A DNA stretch of 64,000 bases. It comes from Aliikangiella sp. G2MR2-5. GTDB taxonomy: Bacteria; Pseudomonadota; Gammaproteobacteria; Enterobacterales; Kangiellaceae. Location: contig NZ_JADPQF010000002.1 in NCBI RefSeq assembly GCF_015687155.1, forward strand, positions 62,001-126,000, written 5' to 3'. Below, in pieces: positions 55,379 to 64,000 of this stretch. The notes under the pieces are model-generated. The model made no database searches. It was given only the letters and a program-made list of their open reading frames with translations, and was not told the DNA's origin. Made by a program: the position numbers and the translations under genes. Position 1 is the stretch's first letter. Every line of letters starts with the position of its first letter.

Positions 55379-55434
55379 TCCTTTGCTGAACACTTGTTAT
55401 AATTGGACTATCGAATTTCAACTCACACATTGAC

Positions 55435-56055
55435 ATGCCTATTCAGCCCGACGAAATTATTCTTGCCAGCGGCAATCAAAAAAAGCTAAAAGAACTCAGT
55501 CATATACTCAATACCTATAAACTTAGAATAGTTCCTCAATCAGAATATGAGGTCGTTGATGCTGTTGAAGATGGCCTGACTTTTGTTGAAAACGCTATCA
55601 AGAAAGCACGCAATGCATGTGCACAAACAGGGAAACCCGCAATATCAGATGACTCCGGTATTGAGGTCGATTACCTTCATGGTAGCCCGGGAATATATTC
55701 CGCGCGCTATGCTGGCGAAAGCGCAACTGATGAGGAAAATCTACAAAAGCTACTAACCGCCTTGAAAGGAGTTCCCCGGGATAAAAGAAGTGCGCGCTAT
55801 CAATGCGTTATTGTCTATATGCGTCATGCAGAAGATCCAACTCCGATAATTGCTCAAGCAGCCTGGGAAGGGCTAATAATGGACGAAAAGCTAGGAGAAG
55901 GCGGTTTTGGCTACGATCCAATTTTTTACTGTCCGCAACAACAACGCTCAGCAGCACAGCTCAGTCCGGATGAGAAAGCTAGGGTGAGCCATCGTGGAAA
56001 AGCGCTCCGTCAATTTCAATTATTATTCAGTCAACTGTATGGTGGCAGAGAGTGA
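55435..56055 (+). CDS. rdgB: XTP/dITP diphosphatase RdgB
   Basis: A 206-residue HAM1-type pyrophosphatase that removes deaminated purine nucleotides. Motifs: LASGNQKKLKEL, FVENAIKKARNA, DDSGIEVD, GFGYDPIF and SHRGKAL. It lies in the DUF4426-rdgB-hemW order known from pseudomonads. Confidence 0.95.
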   Translation: MPIQPDEIILASGNQKKLKELSHILNTYKLRIVPQSEYEVVDAVEDGLTFVENAIKKARNACAQTGKPAISDDSGIEVDYLHGSPGIYSARYAGESATDEENLQKLLTALKGVPRDKRSARYQCVIVYMRHAEDPTPIIAQAAWEGLIMDEKLGEGGFGYDPIFYCPQQQRSAAQLSPDEKARVSHRGKALRQFQLLFSQLYGGRE

Positions 56056-56111
56056 TTTACCTCTTGCTGACTGTTTCCGGTTTTAAGTTGTAGTCCTTCA
56101 GGTAAGCCTGT

Positions 56112-57317
56112 ATGTCAATATCACAACCACCTCCACTTTCACTTTACATTCATGTGCCCTGGTGTGTTAAAAAATGTCCTTATTGTGACTTTAACTCTCA
56201 CCAGGCCAAAAGTGCTCTACCGGAAGAAGAATACATTAACCGCCTCCTTTTCGATCTCGAACAGGAAATGCCGGAAGTGTGGGGGCGACAACTCATCAGT
56301 ATTTTTATCGGTGGTGGTACACCAAGCCTGTTAAGTCCCCTCAGCTATGAGAAGCTGCTCAGTGGTATTCGAGCTCTATTGCCTTTTCACTCAGATATAG
56401 AAATCACCATGGAAGCCAATCCTGGTACGGCGGAAGCGGAAAAGTTCATTGGATTTATTCAAGCCGGAATTAACCGTATTTCAATGGGAGTTCAAAGTTT
56501 TAGTGACAAACACCTTCAGAGCCTGGGTCGAATCCACTCAGCAGAAGAAGTTTATCGAGCTTTCGAAATGGCCCGAGATGCACAATGTCAAAACATCAAT
56601 CTGGATCTGATGTACGCACTACCAGAACAAAATATTGAACAGGCGATGGATGATCTCGACAAGGCAATAGCACTCGCTCCAGAACACTTATCGTGGTATC
56701 AACTAACATTGGAGCCGAATACACTCTTCTACCATCAACCTCCTCAGCTACCGGTTGATGACATTATGGACGAAATAAGTGAGCAAGGACTTGAAAAACT
56801 GAGAAATGCAAATTATCAGAGATATGAAATTTCAGCCTATTCAAGAGCGGGGACCACGCCTTCGGTTCACAACTTGAATTACTGGCAATTTGGAGACTAT
56901 CTCGGTATTGGAGCCGGTGCCCATGGCAAAATAACTCGCGCGGATACTCAGGAAATTATACGTAAAAGTAAAAAGCGTAATCCCAGAGATTATTTAAATC
57001 CGTCTACTTCGGTTGAGAGTTCGCGTCGAGTAATCCCGAAAAATGAATTGCCTCTAGAATTTATGATGAATGCAATGCGCCTGAAGAATGGCGTGCCTCA
57101 ATCTCTCTTTTTCGAATCAACCGGCCTCATCTATTCATACCTGTCAACTGCAATCGAACAGGCTAAATCTGCGGGACTAATCGATGATTCGAATGAAGTG
57201 CTCTGCCCGAGTGAACAAGGATACCTTTTCCTAAACGAATTGCTAGAATACTTTATGCCAGAACAATTTTCACAGTTAAGCTCATCCAATACGATTAACA
57301 TAAAAGCACTTGATTAA
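56112..57317 (+). CDS. hemW: Radical-SAM heme chaperone HemW
   Basis: 401 residues. The radical-SAM cluster motif is CVKKCPYC (CxxxCxxC), followed by FIGGGTPSLL and VQSFSDKHL, and the HemW-type C-terminal domain. HemW is thought to insert heme into respiratory proteins; it is often mislabelled as coproporphyrinogen oxidase. It lies 56 nt after rdgB. Confidence 0.93.
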   Translation: MSISQPPPLSLYIHVPWCVKKCPYCDFNSHQAKSALPEEEYINRLLFDLEQEMPEVWGRQLISIFIGGGTPSLLSPLSYEKLLSGIRALLPFHSDIEITMEANPGTAEAEKFIGFIQAGINRISMGVQSFSDKHLQSLGRIHSAEEVYRAFEMARDAQCQNINLDLMYALPEQNIEQAMDDLDKAIALAPEHLSWYQLTLEPNTLFYHQPPQLPVDDIMDEISEQGLEKLRNANYQRYEISAYSRAGTTPSVHNLNYWQFGDYLGIGAGAHGKITRADTQEIIRKSKKRNPRDYLNPSTSVESSRRVIPKNELPLEFMMNAMRLKNGVPQSLFFESTGLIYSYLSTAIEQAKSAGLIDDSNEVLCPSEQGYLFLNELLEYFMPEQFSQLSSSNTINIKALD

Positions 57318-57354
57318 TATAGTGTTACCGGCATCACCTATACAGGATGTTTTA

Positions 57355-60183
57355 ATGTACCTTAAAAAACTCGTTTATCTACTCATAATTCTTTCAATAG
57401 CTTTCCTGAACCTTCCTGCTCTTAGCACAAAAGCATTGGCAGCAGAAAGCAGAAAATGGAATCAGACGATTAAGAAGGTGACTAACTCAGTAGTTAGTAT
57501 CAGAGTAAACGCGGTACGCCCTTTTGACACAGCAAGTAGTACGGTTACACAGGCAACGGGCTTTGTTGTGGATGCGGAACGAGGAATAATACTGACCAAT
57601 CGCCATGTAGTAAGTGCGGGACCTGTCACCGCTCAAGCTGTTTTCTCTAACAGCGAAGAAGTGGAACTTAAACCATTATACAGAGATCCTGTTCACGACT
57701 TTGGCTTTTTCCAATATGATCCGCAGTCACTGGAATTTATTGAGCCTAACGCTTTAAAGTTAGCCCCCTATGAAGCAGAAGTTGGGGATGAAATTAGAGT
57801 TATTGGCAATGATTCAGGCGAGCATATGTCAATTCTCTCAGCAACTCTGGCTCGACTGGATCGCAGCGCCCCAATGTATCAATATGGAGGCTACAATGAC
57901 TTCAATACTTTCTATTTTCAATCAGCCGCAGATACCTCAGGAGGTTCTTCGGGCTCTCCGGTCATCAATATTAAAGGCAACGTTGTCGCGCTAAATGCTG
58001 GAGGTAATAACCGAAGTGCTTCCAGTTTTTTCTTACCGCTTTACAAGGTAGCCTATGCACTAGAACTGATCCAGTCTAATCAAAAAATTGATAGAGGTAC
58101 ACTAGGTGTTACTTTCACGTACCAAACCTATGATGAGGCAAGACGCCTTGGATTGCACCCATCAATTGAGACACAATTTCGCAAAAGAAATAAGGGAAAT
58201 GGATTACTTACAGTAGATACTGTTCTTCCAGGTAGTAGCGCACATGGCAAACTGAAGCCTGGAGATATACTAGTATCCATTGACATGAAAAATCATTCCA
58301 GTGACTATGTCACTCGATATGAAGCTGTAGAATTTTTGTTGGACTCCAATGTTGGTAAAGAAGCTACAATAAAAATTTCCCGTCGGGGAAAATTGATATC
58401 TGAGACATTAATTGTTTCAGATTTGCACGAAATTACTCCCGACGAATTTCTTGAAGTTGGGGGAGCAGTTTTAAATAACTTTTCTTATCAACTTGCCAGA
58501 CAAGCAAATTTGCCAGTTAAGGGAGTACTAGTCGCATCACCAGGATACCTGCTCTCAAAAGCAGGTATAACAAATGGAAGTATAATCACTTCACTCAATG
58601 GCTTACCTGTTGAAAGTATTCAACAGCTATATGATCAGCTGATACAAATCAAGCAGAATGAATATTTTAGAATAAAGTATTTTCATTTTCGAACACCGCA
58701 GAATATTCAGATTGCAAACGTTAAGTTTCAAACTAACTGGCACTCCAGCAGACTTTGTCGGCGAGACGATAAAGCAGGAATCTGGCCGTGCAAAAAACTG
58801 AAGTGGCAAACACAACCTCTGGACCTCAGGGCTAGCAATGTAACAATCCCGCAACACAGTAATAAGAAAGTAAATAATCTGGCCTCATCTTTAGTAATGG
58901 TTAAGACCAGTATTCCTTACCATATTGATGGCCAGAATTATCCTTCTTACTTTGGTACAGGTCTTATAGTTGACGTTGAGAAAGGGCTGGTCGTTGTTGA
59001 TCGTAATACTGTTCCGGTAAAAATGGCTGATGTTGAAATTACTTTTGCAGGCTCTCTGGAGCTCCCTGCAGAAGTACTTTTTATACACCCAACCCATAGT
59101 TTTGCCCTGATACAATATGATTCTTCGCTATTGAAAAATACTGTATTAGCGGAAGCTGAACTGAATACCAGGCCACTTACGGCAGGCGAAAGTGTCTGGT
59201 TGGTAGGCTATCAAAATGCCAATCGGATAATTGGAGAAAAATTAAGTGTCTCTTCTGTAGACCCACTCGTACTCCCTTTACCCTCAGTCCCTCAATTCAG
59301 AGAAACCAATGTCAATGGTATCGCTATCAATAATCCTCCTCAGGTCGCAAGTGGCGTATTGGTAGACAAGCACAACCGTGTAAGAAGTTGGTGGACTAAT
59401 TATAACTTTGGCCGCTCAAACTCCACCATTGACAGAGGTCTACCAATTCGCCTGGTAGAAGCTATGGTAGAAGAATGGAAAAATAAAGGATACATAGAAA
59501 ATTATTCACTAGAAGTGGAGCTACGCCCAATTAGTATCGCGAAAGCAATCAATTATGGACTAAATGAGAAATGGAGCAATGCTCTTCAGCAAAGTAATAA
59601 AAATGCTCAGGTATTACAGATAGCAAAAATGTTTGCCGGCTCGGATGCTTTCAATAAGTTGAAGGAAGGAGATCTTTTGCTGGCAGTCGATGACTTCCCG
59701 ATAACCGACTTCTCTGAGCTTGACAAAGCAATTATCAAACCCAAAGTAAATATCCGCTTGTGGCGTGAGGGAAAAGAAATCGTTGAAGAAATTGAAACGA
59801 AAAAGCTCACACAGCTGGATACCAGAGAGGTTGTAATATGGGCCGGAGCGCTATTGCAAAAACCTCATAGAGCGCTCTCTACTCAATATGGAATTGAAAA
59901 TGAAGGAGTCTATGTTTCATGGTATTGGTTTGGCTCACCTGCCAATCGACATAATTTGAGACCAATGAACAGAATTGTAGAATTTGAAGGAGAGACGGTC
60001 GATTCAATGGAAGCTTTTCTTGAGTTAGCGAACAAATATAAGAGCAAAACCTACATTCAAATAAGAATGATCGATTTAATGGGGAGAGAATCTGTGACAA
60101 CTATTAAACAAGACCTTCACTATTGGCCAACAGAAAAAATAATTCTGGAAAAAAATGGTTGGAAAAACATTTCTTTAAACTGA
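57355..60183 (+). CDS. Deg7/Nma111-type two-lobed PDZ serine protease
   Basis: About 943 residues from the ATG at 57355 (AGGA 8 nt upstream; an in-frame TTG at 57310 is unlikely). A signal peptide (MYLKKLVYLLIILSIAF...) precedes a trypsin-like domain with His84 (TNRHVVSAG), Asp115 (HDFGFFQYD) and Ser199 in SGGSSGSPV, the form typical of Nma111/Deg7. PDZ domains follow, then a second protease-like lobe in which the His position reads DRNTV and no GNSGG motif is left, and further PDZ domains. The first lobe should be active and the second structural. A periplasmic quality-control protease is likely. Confidence 0.88.
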   Translation: MYLKKLVYLLIILSIAFLNLPALSTKALAAESRKWNQTIKKVTNSVVSIRVNAVRPFDTASSTVTQATGFVVDAERGIILTNRHVVSAGPVTAQAVFSNSEEVELKPLYRDPVHDFGFFQYDPQSLEFIEPNALKLAPYEAEVGDEIRVIGNDSGEHMSILSATLARLDRSAPMYQYGGYNDFNTFYFQSAADTSGGSSGSPVINIKGNVVALNAGGNNRSASSFFLPLYKVAYALELIQSNQKIDRGTLGVTFTYQTYDEARRLGLHPSIETQFRKRNKGNGLLTVDTVLPGSSAHGKLKPGDILVSIDMKNHSSDYVTRYEAVEFLLDSNVGKEATIKISRRGKLISETLIVSDLHEITPDEFLEVGGAVLNNFSYQLARQANLPVKGVLVASPGYLLSKAGITNGSIITSLNGLPVESIQQLYDQLIQIKQNEYFRIKYFHFRTPQNIQIANVKFQTNWHSSRLCRRDDKAGIWPCKKLKWQTQPLDLRASNVTIPQHSNKKVNNLASSLVMVKTSIPYHIDGQNYPSYFGTGLIVDVEKGLVVVDRNTVPVKMADVEITFAGSLELPAEVLFIHPTHSFALIQYDSSLLKNTVLAEAELNTRPLTAGESVWLVGYQNANRIIGEKLSVSSVDPLVLPLPSVPQFRETNVNGIAINNPPQVASGVLVDKHNRVRSWWTNYNFGRSNSTIDRGLPIRLVEAMVEEWKNKGYIENYSLEVELRPISIAKAINYGLNEKWSNALQQSNKNAQVLQIAKMFAGSDAFNKLKEGDLLLAVDDFPITDFSELDKAIIKPKVNIRLWREGKEIVEEIETKKLTQLDTREVVIWAGALLQKPHRALSTQYGIENEGVYVSWYWFGSPANRHNLRPMNRIVEFEGETVDSMEAFLELANKYKSKTYIQIRMIDLMGRESVTTIKQDLHYWPTEKIILEKNGWKNISLN

Positions 60184-60191
60184 GAATAAAT

Positions 60192-60221
60192 AAAAAACCG
60201 CAATCTAGATCGCGGTTTTTT
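60192..60221. terminator. Bidirectional rho-independent terminator
   Basis: A run of A, CCGC...GCGG stem and a run of T (AAAAAACCGC through GCGGTTTTTT) lie between the convergent Deg7-type gene and the lipoprotein gene. Both strands carry a T-run, so it can serve both. Confidence 0.85.
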
Positions 60222-60241
60222 AGCTCGATATTACTTTCAGC

Positions 60242-62119
60242 CTATTTAGAGAAGTTAGGATGGCGAATCACCAGACCATGCTCTCCATGACGAAACTCTT
60301 CAAAGTCTGTAAACCTGGCCAGACGCTGCTTTGAAGCCATCTGTTTTGCGCTTGTAGGAGAAACGATAGAGTCTAACCAGCTAACTCCCGATGTCAATGT
60401 AATAGGTGCAGACAAAGACGCCGACGCCGCAACGATATCAACATTTGGCAAAATTCTCTGGATTACAAACTCTGCGCGAGGAATAATCCGACTGTGGCCA
60501 ACTCTCCCCCGCTCAGCCGTCGAAACAATATAGTCAGGAGCTAAACCGGTAATTCCCTGATCATATTGAACACCAAACCGATAGGACATCATGTATTCCT
60601 CCGCAAGCATCGCATAATCTTCACGAATAGTACTAAAGTTATAAGTATTTGTTGCATTATCGGGAAAGAAAAAATCGCTAACCTGTGCTGGAGTATAATC
60701 CATTTGCGTCTGGGTAGCCGTAGCGCCATGAAACATTACTTCACCAAGTTCATACATTTCTTGAGAAGTGAGTCGATAATTACTCGCAAGAGCTGTTGAA
60801 TCTGGATTGTTAAGGGTTGAATAAGTCCAGGGATAATCAGAATCCTGTGCACTTGACCAGACTCTCGGCGGAAAAAAGTCGCTTGAGTGAGCTAGCTCAT
60901 GGTAAAGAACCCGTGAAGTATAAGCAGCCGAATCGACCAGAGTTCTCGGCTCGCGAGAGCTTAGTTCTGGATTATAGTAAGCGTAGTCGTTGTCTTTAAC
61001 AATTCGCCAAGGGTCTCTAATTTGTAGATCTTTATCGAAATCACTTCTGAAGTCCGGAGTGATGTTCAAAGTATCTCTTTCTTCAGGTGTTGCCCAGAAG
61101 TATTTTCCATCTAGATAAATTGCGCCGGTTCCAGACCAGAAGAACGAAGGCTTAATATCATAGGAAATCACGATTGCTCGTGTCGAACCCAATAAACTTC
61201 TGATGTCTCCACTTACATCAACCTGTTCCAGAAAATCTCTAAACCTTGCTCCCATCCAGTCATGTGAAACCAGAACTCGATCCATCACCTGATCTATTGA
61301 TGGCGAAGCATTAACAGTTCCCAGAAAAGGTAAACGACCTAAATTGCAGTATTCGGTTGTTGAATTCGAATAAATACAATACTCAAGATCGTCCGCGTAA
61401 ATACTACTTTTATTGTAAGCATAGACATCAGCCAATGAAATATCAGCAAATCGCCCATCGGTAAATAAACTCTCAGAATTTATGGACTCCTGCTCAAGCA
61501 ATATATATATAGAATCTGTATCCTGATTACCTTGATCATCGCTCGCTGTCACCTCAAATTCTAACAACTGATCGGTGGTAACAGTTGGAGCAGTGAAGTA
61601 GATAATTAGCTCATCAGTTGCATCAATTGTTGCATTCGGCCCCGAAACCTGAGTCCACTGAACATCTGTGATAGTTCCAGGAAAATTATCATAGGCAACC
61701 AGTGACATTTTTGATTGACTGTTAGCTTCATGGTCTAATCGCGCGTTTATATAGACAGGCTCATTATCGGTAGCTGAAAATGTATAATCTGTTGTTCTGG
61801 ATCCGCCGTCTGAGTCTTTAAATGTTACTCTGAAATCGTAGGTTCCAATTTGTGGAATATCAAAACCAATAACCTTTCGATTTGCCCCCAGAAAATCAAT
61901 ATTAGGTCCACTAATCTGTTGCCACTGAATTTCTGATATGTCAGACTCAGGAGCGATTAAAACCAAACCTATAGACTCTCCAACCCGGGCAGTATTGTCT
62001 GCCGGTCCGGTAATTTCAAACATATATTCTGAAGTAGGAGGCGTTTCACCGTCTCCACTGCCTCCGCCACAAGCAACCATGGCTACAAGTAGGCCTGAAA
62101 TAAATAAACTTTTTTTCAA
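60242..62119 (-). CDS. Large lipoprotein with Ig-like/REJ repeats and HELAH zinc motif
   Basis: 625 residues. The lipobox VAMVAC (Cys17) is followed by a GGGSGDGE linker. Two PKD/REJ-type beta-sandwich repeats cover ~30-215 (IQWQQISGPN and VQWTQVSGPN are homologous strands). A large C-terminal part of unknown fold contains VLYHELAHSSDFF, an HExxH zinc-peptidase motif near residue 410. It is probably a surface- or outer-membrane-anchored metallopeptidase. I see no match to a named peptidase family. Confidence 0.72.
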   Translation of the reverse strand: MKKSLFISGLLVAMVACGGGSGDGETPPTSEYMFEITGPADNTARVGESIGLVLIAPESDISEIQWQQISGPNIDFLGANRKVIGFDIPQIGTYDFRVTFKDSDGGSRTTDYTFSATDNEPVYINARLDHEANSQSKMSLVAYDNFPGTITDVQWTQVSGPNATIDATDELIIYFTAPTVTTDQLLEFEVTASDDQGNQDTDSIYILLEQESINSESLFTDGRFADISLADVYAYNKSSIYADDLEYCIYSNSTTEYCNLGRLPFLGTVNASPSIDQVMDRVLVSHDWMGARFRDFLEQVDVSGDIRSLLGSTRAIVISYDIKPSFFWSGTGAIYLDGKYFWATPEERDTLNITPDFRSDFDKDLQIRDPWRIVKDNDYAYYNPELSSREPRTLVDSAAYTSRVLYHELAHSSDFFPPRVWSSAQDSDYPWTYSTLNNPDSTALASNYRLTSQEMYELGEVMFHGATATQTQMDYTPAQVSDFFFPDNATNTYNFSTIREDYAMLAEEYMMSYRFGVQYDQGITGLAPDYIVSTAERGRVGHSRIIPRAEFVIQRILPNVDIVAASASLSAPITLTSGVSWLDSIVSPTSAKQMASKQRLARFTDFEEFRHGEHGLVIRHPNFSK

Positions 62120-62256
62120 AAGAACACTCCTTTACCATTGCATCTTTTATAATTTGCTAACTTTATCTAACAAAGTACACTAGAACTAAAGCAAACAACA
62201 CTTACCTTCAGATTACCTCTTTATGTGCACAATATTAAGTAAATAGTAACAAAAAA

Positions 62257-62484
62257 CTAACTCATCGATACTGCAACGACCAATCCGATAAAGATTAAAA
62301 GCGTGCTCTGAAAAATACTGGCTGCAATATTTCCATGCTTAATTTCTTCAATAAAATCTATTTTTGTAAAAATAAACTTATCAATAACAACTAGAGCGAA
62401 AACGCTGACAATGAGTGTGACTAGAGCATATACCAAATTGATCGCTAGAAATGTAAAAGTTTGTTCGAGTGAACTTATTTCCAT
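62257..62484 (-). CDS. DUF350 small membrane protein
   Basis: A 75-residue protein with two transmembrane helices (~12-33 and ~53-74) joined by a polar loop (FTKIDFIEEIKHGNIAASIF), the arrangement of DUF350. Its function is unknown. It starts 15 nt after the stop of the upstream metzincin-motif gene and is therefore cotranscribed with it. Confidence 0.82.
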   Translation of the reverse strand: MEISSLEQTFTFLAINLVYALVTLIVSVFALVVIDKFIFTKIDFIEEIKHGNIAASIFQSTLLIFIGLVVAVSMS

Positions 62485-62499
62485 AAATTTTTCCTCTGA

Positions 62500-63726
62500 T
62501 TATTTTTCTAATATTGTAAATGGGGCTTCTGGCTTCTCATGCTTCCAGCCAATAGCATAGGCAGTAATAGGGTGAACCTCACTATCATCAAGTTTTTTAC
62601 TATGAAAATTCATAATATCAGTCACCGCATAGTTAGCAGCGTCTTTTATACTATAGAGGTCATCGGCTCCAAATAAATGCAGCATTTCATGTGCTTGAGT
62701 ATAATGGAGTTTATCCCAACGATTTCGTTTCACCTGATTCATTAGCATCACATATTCATCCCGACAGCGTGAAATAAACTCGGTAATTAGCCTACCATTT
62801 CTATAACTATTTTTCTGATGGGTATATCCACAACGTCGGGCAAATGATCGTTGATCAAAATTACTATGAAGAATAACAACTCCCTGATCCGCTTCTTCCA
62901 TTTGAATTTGCTTGTCAATAAAATCTCCTATGCTTCTTTCCCCCAGTCCAGTTGCTATCGCACTAACAAATGACTCTATCTCTTTGCGAGGACTTTTGTA
63001 GGAAACTTTTGAAAGACGATTTATATGAGGATTCCTTTGAACAAGAAACGTTTTATTTGTAAAGCTCAGTTCTTCAACCTTGTAGCTAATACCCTTGTCC
63101 TGATTCCAAGCCTCAACTTCTCCCAGCACTTGCTGACTTCGCTGAATAGCAGTTTTGCTCCACCTTGTATTGATACCATCATCAATAAAGACATAGGCCA
63201 CGATGACTTTTCCCGTCAAACTTTTAGCCGGTCCACTCCCTCTTGTAGCGACATAGTCATTGTTGAAACTTCTCTCGCTCTCTATTTTGGCTAGATATTC
63301 CCTGAGCTGCTTAATTCTGGAGTCGGTACTACGCTCATACCCCAAAGACTGTGCTCTGACAAGATTGTCCAAGGCAAAGCGCATATGCCAACGCTCCTGA
63401 TGAATATCGGCCGCCATAATATAGAGATGTCTCAATGGCTGTTTCTCTTCAACATTGCTTCTTTCAGCAATCTTTAGCGCTTTCTGAATTGCCATCAGCT
63501 TAGCATTGGTAGAAGTTGTTGTTAGTGCCTCATTATAAGCCTGATAGAAGTCCGGATATTGACTTTTAAGTTTTGAGTCATGAATAGCATTCGTTGATGA
63601 TTGCCGAGCTTTGGTTTGCGTGGCGTTAGTGCTGCTATCGCCAGGCTCCCGATCACTGAGAACAAAAAGCAACAGGCACAGAAATACAAAAGTATAAAAT
63701 AAATTAGATAGAACTTTGGCAGCCAA
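62500..63726 (-). CDS. Exported metzincin-motif protein (HExxHxxGxxD)
   Basis: 408 residues. The N-terminus is one membrane-crossing or signal segment (FYTFVFLCLLLFVLS). A helical TPR-like part (~55-130) and an alpha/beta part follow. Near residue 355 the motif THEMLHLFGADDLY fits the metzincin zinc-binding signature HExxHxxGxxD. It is otherwise unlike known metzincins, which is why I call it putative. It is upstream of the DUF350 gene in one operon. Confidence 0.7.
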   Translation of the reverse strand: MAAKVLSNLFYTFVFLCLLLFVLSDREPGDSSTNATQTKARQSSTNAIHDSKLKSQYPDFYQAYNEALTTTSTNAKLMAIQKALKIAERSNVEEKQPLRHLYIMAADIHQERWHMRFALDNLVRAQSLGYERSTDSRIKQLREYLAKIESERSFNNDYVATRGSGPAKSLTGKVIVAYVFIDDGINTRWSKTAIQRSQQVLGEVEAWNQDKGISYKVEELSFTNKTFLVQRNPHINRLSKVSYKSPRKEIESFVSAIATGLGERSIGDFIDKQIQMEEADQGVVILHSNFDQRSFARRCGYTHQKNSYRNGRLITEFISRCRDEYVMLMNQVKRNRWDKLHYTQAHEMLHLFGADDLYSIKDAANYAVTDIMNFHSKKLDDSEVHPITAYAIGWKHEKPEAPFTILEK

Positions 63727-63869
63727 GCAGCAAACATCCCGGACAGATTCAACTACTCTGATTCTATCTCATTCAAACGGATTCATTCAATCTCGACACA
63801 AAAGGCAAGCCAGCTTTGTTCTGACGTGCATAAAGATTTTTATAAAATAATGTCTTGCCCAGCTCTATA

Positions 63870-64000
63870 CTAGCTATGTACCCAATTGTCAGGCTCGTCA
63901 CTATTATTGGGAGAAAGTCCCAGAATATCGCCTTGGGTAGAAACCCCCAAGCCTAGAACTGTACGATTTGCGTAGTTGAAATAGGCGACAACCTGATTCA
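63870..64000 (-). CDS. C-terminal fragment of an AhpD/CMD-like peroxidase-related protein, partial
   Basis: I translated the window edge by hand. The last 43 residues read NQVVAYFNYANRTVLGLGV and end GLSPNNSDEPDNWVHS before a TAG stop at 63870-63872. The AYFNYANRTVLGLG helix and the SPNN...DNWVHS tail fit the C-termini of peroxidase-related carboxymuconolactone-decarboxylase-like proteins. The N-terminal part, with the active-site CxxC, lies outside the window, so the call is tentative. Confidence 0.5.
   Translation of the reverse strand, partial: NQVVAYFNYANRTVLGLGVSTQGDILGLSPNNSDEPDNWVHS

Noticed and set aside
57310-57354. TTG start of the Deg7-type protease overlapping hemW
   Set aside because: The ATG at 57355 has an AGGA site and begins a textbook signal peptide; the TTG start would add 15 residues before it.
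1-64000. tRNA, rRNA, CRISPR, transposase or prophage genes
   Set aside because: I looked for tRNA-like cloverleafs, regular spaced repeats, and transposase or phage structural motifs and saw none; small RNAs without known motifs cannot be excluded.

Overview
The window reads as a chromosomal segment of a free-living, moderately AT-rich gammaproteobacterium, probably marine. It carries a Pseudomonas-like pilU-pilT / yggS-proC-yggT ... DUF4426-rdgB-hemW neighbourhood, a FimV-like protein, EttA, a short PlsB-like acyltransferase and several c-di-GMP genes. The gene content would fit Kangiellaceae/Aliikangiella-like bacteria, but that placement is an inference from gene families and not a measured phylogeny. 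Coding density is high. No rRNA, tRNA, CRISPR array, prophage or transposase was recognised.

Left part (1-14.5 kb): an iron-type TonB-dependent receptor with two Fur-box-like sites upstream and a CxxC motif in its plug, followed directly by a thioredoxin-fold protein that runs off the window; an orphan AAA+ ATPase with a C-terminal winged helix; a FimV-like protein; a CocE/X-Pro-type hydrolase; a small unknown protein; an M14 metallopeptidase; an NlpC/P60 lipoprotein; trmJ; a zinc-ribbon/coiled-coil membrane protein; and a chemoreceptor.

Accessory patch (14.8-16.3 kb): three short AT-rich ORFs, all on the + strand and two with Sec signals. A well-formed 57-bp integron attC-like recombination site lies between the first two. 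The heptamer TAACAAG occurs at every cassette boundary. No integrase is visible, so this looks like a small integrase-less cassette cluster. It is the best candidate in the window for unexplored biology.

Middle (16.5-46.9 kb): second-messenger signalling genes (a single-chain YfiR/coiled-coil/GGDEF cyclase; a family-5 solute-binding protein translationally coupled to a membrane PAS-PAS-GGDEF-EAL protein), an acyltransferase, an SLT-like lipoprotein, murI, ettA, a HEAT-repeat/cyclophilin fusion, an RND efflux pair, a GCS2-type ligase coupled to an AstE-type deacylase, ylqF with a DUF3820 gene, a PilZ protein, a zincin-like protein, radA, a class II DAHP synthase, a DUF2970 and GNAT pair, and an MFS transporter.

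Right part (47-64 kb): twitching ATPases pilT and pilU, divergent from yggS-proC-yggT. A bacteriohemerythrin and a dynamin-like GTPase follow, then DUF4426, rdgB, hemW and a Deg7/Nma111-type two-lobed protease. After a bidirectional terminator come a lipoprotein with an HExxH motif, a DUF350 membrane protein, a metzincin-motif protein and the C-terminal end of an AhpD/CMD-like protein, all on the minus strand.
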